From contig OY744472.1 in assembly GCA_963556145.1 (NCBI GenBank), positions 992,001 to 1,056,000 on the forward strand: a stretch of 64,000 bases of DNA. Direction: 5' to 3'. Source of the DNA: Hygrocybe punicea (taxonomy: Eukaryota; Basidiomycota; Agaricomycetes; Agaricales; Hygrophoraceae). Shown here one piece after another: positions 57,955 to 64,000 of the stretch (position 1 is the stretch's first letter; each line of letters starts with the position of its first letter). The notes under the pieces were generated by a model. That model was not told the DNA's origin. It worked only from the letters and a program-made list of their open reading frames with translations, and made no database searches. A program made the position numbers and the translations under genes.

Positions 57955-58320
57955 CAAACTATGTTGCCGTGCAGGATGCTGGCAAACGCGGATAGAGCCC
58001 CCAGTACCCAATGATGCCGCGCAGGATGCTGGCAGACACCGATCAAGCCCCCAGTACCCAATGGTGCCGCGCAGGATGCTGGCAAACACCGATAAAGCCC
58101 CCAGTACCCAATGATGCCGCGCAGGATGCTGGCAGACACCGATCAAGCCCCCAGTACCCAATGGTGCCGCGCAGGATGCTGGCAGACACCGATAAAGCCC
58201 CCAGTACCCAATGATGCCGCGCAGGATGCTGGCAGACACCGATAAAGCCCCCAGTACCCAATGTTGCTGCGCAGGATGACGGCAGACACCAATGAAGCCC
58301 CCAGTACCCAATGATGGTGC
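57955..58320. repeat. 50-bp minisatellite, about seven copies
   Basis: The unit contains CCCCCAGTACCCAATGATGC, CGCGCAGGATGCTGGCAGAC and ACCGATAAAG, recurring every 50 bp (for example CCAGTACCCA at 58,001, 58,051, 58,101). Copies differ by a few bases, and the first and last are more diverged. It lies 370 bases upstream of the TET/JBP start. Open minus frames across it are artefacts. Confidence 0.93.
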
Positions 58321-58686
58321 TGTAAAAGTGGGCTTGTTGGCGAGCAGCTAGAAATTGCGGAAGTAAGTAATGCAAAAGATATATGCAGAATGGAAGACTT
58401 ATCGGCTTATGAAATTGTAACCAATTTCAACCATTCACTGAGGTCTTTTGGCATGTCGCGATTCATGTCAAAACATCCCAGTGATGATGGTTGATGATGG
58501 CTGATAAGCATCAGGTCGCGAAAGATGACATGCCTACCTTTTATGGCAATCAACCAAAGCATGTGATCTTGTTTGCTTGCAGGTGACCGCGTTCTTCACA
58601 TGTGATCTCATGCTGATCGCGTTGTTTGTTTCTATTGACGTGTATCGTTGTGTGACGTGTATCGTTGTATAGGACTTTTTTACCAG

Positions 58687-60062
58687 ATGGTCTCCTCAAA
58701 ACCTATGGGCTCAAAGCACGAAAACTCACAAAAATCGCGGCAGCACATTGGCAAGCGAGGTTCACCAAGTCTGTGCAAAAGGTATTTATTAAATTTATCC
58801 TTTGGCATCCAATCTGAATGTAATGCATGCAGATTGCGACGACGTTTTCTTTTGGTCACCCGCGCCCAGTTGGGTGCAGGTGAACAATTAGATGACCTAA
58901 GAGCTGCCCAGATCGTCACAGAAGCTCTGCTCAATCCGAGTAAGTCATGATGATTCCAATGGCCCAATCTAATTGTTTCTCCATTGTAGTTTATATTCAG
59001 TGGGACCTCGAGGATTACGCCACCCGCGTCAAAAAAGGCCTGGGTACCCCGGCCTCAATCGCCCAATTACAGCGCAAGTTTGCGAATCCCCAACTCGGCA
59101 GGGTGAATAGACCCGCAACGGTGGTGGACATGTGTGGACGAATAATAATCTGGTATCTTCCAGGGTTGATATCAGCCCAGCAAGCTGTAAGTCGTGTCAT
59201 GATCTAGGAGGTTTAATTCAATAGTAGAGACAAATTAGGATGTTATGCTGAATGGCAGTGAAAGCATACAAGTCATCGGCTCAAAAAAGATTCATCGTAA
59301 ACAAACATGCGGGAAGGTCAATTGGCGAGTCGACCCAAAACATTTTCGTTTTGATTCTGTGGATCAGAATCTACTGCCGGGAAGTGATGAGTATTCGGCA
59401 GGGTGGTTCGCACAGGCTCATACTGTGAGTTCCGAAATCCGCCAACATTCCGGTTGCTGGGCTCATTCACATTTTAGAGACCAAGTGACCCTTTGAAGCC
59501 TTCTGCGAACCATCTTAAGCGGGGTACTGGAGAATGGATGTCTTCAATAGCTGACGTAGAATCGTTCATCAATCGGGTCTTCTTTATGGTTCATCCATCA
59601 CTGCAACAAATCGGCAGCGAAGCTTTGGACAAGCTTAGGTCGGCCAACCTGACGGCTAAAGTTGCAGGATCCTGGACATCCCATTTCACTGGGATCGCGG
59701 TTATCATCAACCGGAAGACATTGGCACATCGTGATGGGAATGGTATGCCACCTTGGTATGACTTCCTCCTGGGTATCGGAGACTATCATGATTGCACTCT
59801 TGATATGCCCGACCTTGGACTGCAGCTCGATTACGGGCCCGGAACTGGTGTCTTCCTATGTGGCAACAGCATCAGACACGAAGTCACGGACTGGAGTGGT
59901 GGGGATCGAGTTTGCTATGCTCATTTCCTCAGGAAGAAAGTCTTGGAGCGTCTAAATGTAGAATTGTCAGGGTGGTCTGAGCAGAAAGAGTTTTGTACCA
60001 TCATTCCAGAGGTGAAATGTCGTGAATTGGGTATTAAAAACTCGGCACATGTAGCAGCGTAA
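58687..60062 (+). CDS. TET/JBP-family 2-oxoglutarate/Fe(II) DNA-base dioxygenase, 5 exons, 389 aa
   Basis: TET/JBP enzymes oxidise methylated bases in DNA (5-methylcytosine to 5-hydroxymethylcytosine, or thymine in kinetoplastids). Exons 58,687-58,781, 58,833-58,939, 58,990-59,186, 59,239-59,424 and 59,478-60,062 join in phase through 50-53-nt introns. Residues: LVVDMCG-like core strand ATVVDMCGRIIIWYLPG in the middle, GKVNWRVDPKHFRFDS, then the double-stranded beta-helix with IINRKTLAHRDGNGMPPWYD (Fe ligands His279, Asp281), FLLGIGDYHD, LQLDYGPGTGVFLCG, RHEVTDW (distal His329) and DRVCYAHF (Arg339 for 2-oxoglutarate). All four catalytic residues are present and no stop is seen, so it appears functional. 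The N-terminus is short and basic. A CAG acceptor-like site right before the ATG leaves room for an upstream exon. The KDZ transposase follows 573 bases downstream on the same strand. Confidence 0.88.
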
Positions 60063-60498
60063 ACATCATTCATAAAATATGTACCCTTGTCCTGAACTTA
60101 CGAAATATTACTTTTGTAACATTGCCATCAGCCTATCAGCAGGTTATAGTTCAGATTGTCCACCTTGAGTTGCAATAACAGGAATGAGAGCATCTCAATT
60201 GCGTATCTAGGCACTGAAAGGGAGGTCTGATCTTGGTTGTCTCAAGTTCACGCTTGCATGCTGCAAAAGCACTGCGCCTGGTATATGCCAGGGGGTCAAA
60301 GGTGGATAATATAACATCGTTCCAAAGGTTGGTGCACACCGGTGCAGGTGGGGACTGGTATTCTGGTTGACCATACTGGCGGGGTAACACTGATCTGCGC
60401 AAGTATGAGAAAACAAGGTGGTATGAGAAAACAAGGTGGTTGTCAGTATTGTCAGGCATGGCTGCGAACCATAAGACCTGCAGAAGAGTTGATGGGAG
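60063..60498. other. Intergenic between TET/JBP and KDZ genes
   Basis: Holds a short tandem duplication (GGTATGAGAAAACAAGGTGG, 60,395-60,440). No frame of interest. Confidence 0.4.
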
Positions 60499-60580
60499 CA
60501 CGTGACATGTGTTTCAGAGCCATGATGTGACATGTCACGCCGACTCGTCGGACGTGACACATCACACATCACGTGTCACA
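60499..60580. promoter_or_regulatory. Dense GTGACA/TGTCAC cluster with palindrome, upstream of KDZ gene
   Basis: CACGTGACATG, then ATGTGACATGTCACGCCGAC with TCGTCGGACGTGACACATCA, then CACATCACGTGTCACATC. The core TGTCACGCCGA...TCGGACGTGACA (60,533-60,559) is an almost perfect palindrome, 77 bases before the KDZ start. Same half-site as at 55,558 and 56,774. Confidence 0.55.
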
Positions 60581-60635
60581 TCAACATCAACCATTTGTAA
60601 ACATCAACCAATTTAACATCAACCACCTCCCAACA

Positions 60636-63600
60636 ATGCCCAAGTTGTCCAAAGAGAAACATGGGAAGAAGAGGACAGCTCAAGAAGTCATCTTTGTTGA
60701 GAAAAAGATGAAAAATCGCACAAAATGGGTATCTAAACCAGTCGCAGGTGAGCTTCCCAAAAGTCCACAGAAATCCAGTCCAAAAAAGTCACCTTTGGAT
60801 TCAAACCGTCAGCAAAGCATGTCCCCAGATGTGCCTCCCGACTCAGGTACACCGTAACCTCCAAAGCGCAAGATGGCGAAAGGCAATGTCAGCTATTCCT
60901 TTACCTGCTTTGTAGTCACTCTGAATTATTGGCAGACCCAAAATTGTTACCTCAGGGAGTGGATTCCACTTCGCAACGAATATCTGAGGGAGATGTTGAG
61001 CATGGAAGCTCCTCCTATTCCTGCCACCTGTCATATCTGCAAGAAGCAAGGTGGCCCCATTCGCTGCTTGAGCTGTCTCGGTCGTCCATTATTCTGTAAA
61101 GAATGTTGTCGAATCTCCCACCAGGGGACTCCATTCCACAAACTCGAATCATGGAATGGAAGCTGCTTCACCCCATCCTCATTACATGACATAGGATTCT
61201 GCTTGCATCTTGGGCACGGTGGTGATCCATGTCCCTCCAATTCCGTTCAAGATGTCTGGGAGGATGTTGGGGAAGGCTCATCTTCGATGTCACAGATCGA
61301 GAATGATCAGCTGCTAGTTGACTTGAACCAGGAAGATGATGATAACAACTCGGATGACAGTGTGCTGGTTATGGTTGATATTTCCGGAATCCACCGGCAC
61401 CGTGTTCGCTGGTGTCATTGTCTGTCAAAAGACGAGCCACAATGGCAATTGTTCAAGACCGGTCTCTTTCTGGCAACATTCAAACATCCTCGCTCGGCAT
61501 TTACCTTTCAAGTCCTGGATTACTTTCATGTCGATCAGGTTGAATGTAAGACTTCTGCCAACAATTTCTACTCAAAACTGCGCCGGCTTACAAATAATGC
61601 CTTTCCTGACACCGTATCGGTGAGTCTCCATCTTAAAGGCTGTATTTATGGATGGTGATGGTGGAATGGACCTGTCAAATAGGACCGCTATAGAGAGCTC
61701 ATGAGGGTCTCACGGCAATGGCGTGACATCAAAGTTCGGAAATGGTTTGGTTATGGCCACGACACCGACAAAGAACCAGGCAACGGCGACCTCGCTTTCT
61801 TCTGCCCAGCATGCCCACAGCCGGGCATCAACCTCCCTGATAACTGGAAGGAATTGCCTAATCCGTTAGTAAAATGGACCTGCCAATGTTTATTGAAAGT
61901 AACATTTTCACAGGTGGTTGTATCGGAGAAGCCTCGTGGTGGATGGAAATTTTACTGCGGAACACATGCACATGAGGAATCCCGGCGATGATGTGGAGCT
62001 TACGAATGCAACTGGGTATTTTGTGCAAAGAGCTTCCTATGAAGAGCACATCAAGGAAGCCGTGGAGGTCAAACAGGTGCAAAATTCATTTGTTGTGGTC
62101 TTAGGTTCCAAACTCAAACTTGCATTAGAAATCATCATGTTCCAAGCACAGAGCAGTCACCCAGAGCAATGCAAACAATAAGAACCTGGAATCCACAGGG
62201 GTTGGTGCCTGTGCCTGTGCGAGGCATGGATGCTTCGTTCCGCACAGCATGGTGGATTTTCAGAAGGGTGAAAGGTAATGAGGTCAGGTCAGAATGTCCT
62301 TGACTTGACCTGAAATCCTCGTCAGGCAAATGAACATAGACTACTCAATATGTGAAGCCCTCAAGTACAACACTGAAGGCATGCGGCAAGCTCTCTTGTT
62401 CTATGATGTGATATGTGAGTGGGCGGTGAATTTTGGTAGACGTGTGAAGCAGAGTAGATTTTTGGATGCACCTACCATGGAATTGATCTTTGGTATCGGA
62501 AAATTCCATTTAAATGCTCACAAGGACGACTGCTTTCCAAAATTCTCACCCAACTTTATTCGTGGTGCTGGGCAGCTGGATGGAGAACAGATGGAAACTC
62601 TGTGGGCGATCATCGAGTTGATCTCACGCATCACAAAGTACATGAGCAAGGCTCACCGGCGGGAGATTTTGGATGACATGATGAGACATTCAAACTGGAA
62701 AAAGTTGGTTGGAATGAGTAAGCAACAACCATTACCCTTCTCCTGGTTTGATACTCATCCTCTGAACAGTAAAAATGTTGATAGCAAAACATAAAACAGC
62801 CATCAGGGTCAAACGAGAAAGCAAGGAGGCATATCAAGATTTGTCAAGTTCATTGGATCCCAAATTGGTGAAAAAGTGGAGTGAAAGCCAAACTTTCGCT
62901 GAATCACAGCGTGGGGATGCACTGAAAATTTATCAAGTTGCTTTGAAGCAAGGTCAGTGATATTTCCTCCCCATAGTAGTGATGAATGAACAGTTCGTAG
63001 CACCAACTATGGCGGAAATACGTCTGAAACTGGGGAGGAACACCAAGGGGGAAGCAGGAGATTCCAATGCAGTGGCCTGGTTAGTGTCCGGGCTAAATAT
63101 TGAACAAGCTCAGTATGTTCCTCACATTATATCATCACTTTCCTGTTCACAATTCTGAATTTCAGGGACAATCTCACTCATGATATGCGAAAGCTTAAAA
63201 AAGCCGTTTCCATAGCGGAACAAAACAAGATTATGGATCGACGAAAACGGTTACAAAGCAGGATTGATGCCTTCCAGAGGAAGACAACCTTTCTACTCAA
63301 TGGGCATGACGTGGAGGAAGAGGATTGGGAGGAAAAGGATAAAACATCCCCGGATGTTGGCATGTCCGATGATTCACAAGATTCCGCATCAGATGAGGAA
63401 GGAACAGATTATGAAGAAGATTGTGATCCTATCCTAGCAGAAAATGCTCGTATCAGTTTGCCTTCTAAAATAGGAAAGGAGGTATGTAAAAGGGTGGGAT
63501 GGATTGAAATGGCTTCACAAGAAATGGAGCTTCGAAAAGGACAAGCTAACGAGTCCCTGGAGAAAATACGTTTTGCTCTGGGACATAAAGCATTGCTTTA

Positions 63601-64000
63601 TCGAACAAGGATTAGGAAGGCCAAAGGACAAAAGGCCAAGACACGGACTTGGGGAGCCATTCGTCATGCAGATGTGGCTTTGCATGAATGTGTGAGGTCT
63701 TATGGTCGAGCTTGTAGGGCATTGGTAAACCTGGGTGCGGACAACGAAACATTGGCACATTACCAAGAAATTCGTAGAGAGGATTTGAAGCTTAGTAGAG
63801 ATGTTGTGGAAGAAAACAGATTTGGGCAAAAGAGTGATGCATTGGCATGGTTTTGGAGAATGGGTGACCAGAACAAGGAACAGGAGGACAACTGGATGTC
63901 AGAATGTGAGTTATCAAATGAGATCTACCACAATACACCATTGAAGTTGTAGTAGTTTACAGAGTGAACTGGTTGAGAGCAAAGGCTAGAGCAGAGAGAG
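60636..64000 (+). CDS. KDZ transposase with CxC2 cysteine cluster, 3' end beyond window
   Basis: KDZ (Kyakuja-Dileera-Zisupton) enzymes are DDE-type transposases. From MPKLSKEKHGKKR the exons are 60,636-61,619, 61,683-61,864, 61,914-62,076, 62,129-62,274, 62,326-62,717, 62,770-62,952, 63,001-63,112, 63,166-63,905 and 63,953 onward, with introns of 47-63 nt. The CxC2 cluster reads CHICKKQGGPIRCLSCLG, LFCKECCRISH and HLGHGGDPCP. Next come FFCPACPQPGINLP, SLVVDGNFTAEHMHMR (first Asp), GACACARHGCFVPHSMVDF, LLFYDVICEW (second Asp), FHLNAHKDDCFPKFSPNF, GQLDGEQMETLW (Glu), and a C-terminal helical region ending VYRVNWLRAKARAER at the window edge. The only lesion is an in-frame TAA at 60,855, where Gln would fit. 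It may be spliced out, or a start at 60,873 may be used. All catalytic residues are intact. Confidence 0.85.

Noticed and set aside
57897..58375. Minus-strand ORFs with repeated HWVLGALSVSASILRG peptides
   Set aside because: Translation of the 50-bp minisatellite.

Overview
The window looks like DNA from a mushroom-forming basidiomycete (Agaricomycetes). Genes are cut by many short introns of about 40-65 nt with GT..AG borders. The protein families seen together (KDZ and Plavaka transposases, a TET/JBP dioxygenase next to a KDZ transposase, CxC2 cysteine cluster, an F-box gene, a berberine-bridge FAD oxidase) are typical of that group. No bacterial operon, tRNA, rRNA or CRISPR array was found. 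Most of the window is transposon-derived and strongly nested.

Layout. 0-4.9 kb: decayed coding relics (WD40-like, an unrecognised conserved protein, a MULE-like transposase). 4.9-9.4 kb: a hAT element with 8-bp target duplication whose CTG-repeat interior has apparently received a second, transposase-bearing hAT. 10.9-16.7 kb: a small island of host-like genes, all on the minus strand: an F-box gene (2 exons), a glycosyltransferase family 8 pseudogene and an intact secreted FAD oxidoreductase (5 exons). 17-17.8 kb: two palindromic MITEs. 18.2-24.6 kb: a structurally complete LTR element (1,670-bp LTRs, 5-bp target duplication) without gag or pol but with two small overlapping ORFs. 27.3-34.4 kb: a Plavaka transposase pseudogene broken by three separate insertions, two solo LTRs and a foldback hAT that itself carries a further element. 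34.6-36.4 kb: a decayed Reb1/TTF1-like Myb gene. 36.9-38.5 kb: a non-autonomous hAT of the same family as the one at 4.9 kb. 39.7-46.5 kb: two large blocks of a 44-bp satellite separated by 3.6 kb that holds a MITE, a 179-bp repeat and an 82-bp palindromic repeat.

46.8-64.0 kb is the most interesting part. It holds, in order: an intact 8-exon gene of unknown function (624 aa, minus), an intact 11-exon JmjC dioxygenase gene (about 1,508 aa, minus), a small unrecognised gene (minus), a long inverted repeat, a small 92-aa two-exon gene (plus), a 50-bp minisatellite, an intact 5-exon TET/JBP-type 2-oxoglutarate/Fe(II) dioxygenase gene (389 aa, plus, HxD...H...R all present) and a KDZ transposase gene with CxC2 cluster (plus, runs off the window end). 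TET/JBP genes travelling with KDZ transposons are known in Agaricomycetes. What may be new is that five start codons in this interval, belonging to genes on both strands, are preceded by GTCAC/GTGAC motifs, several forming a palindrome with half-site TGTCACGnCCGA. This suggests that the JmjC gene, the unknown genes and the TET/KDZ pair form one co-regulated, possibly mobile, unit.

Exon borders were worked out by hand from splice-site and reading-frame consistency and from remembered family motifs. No alignment or expression data were available.
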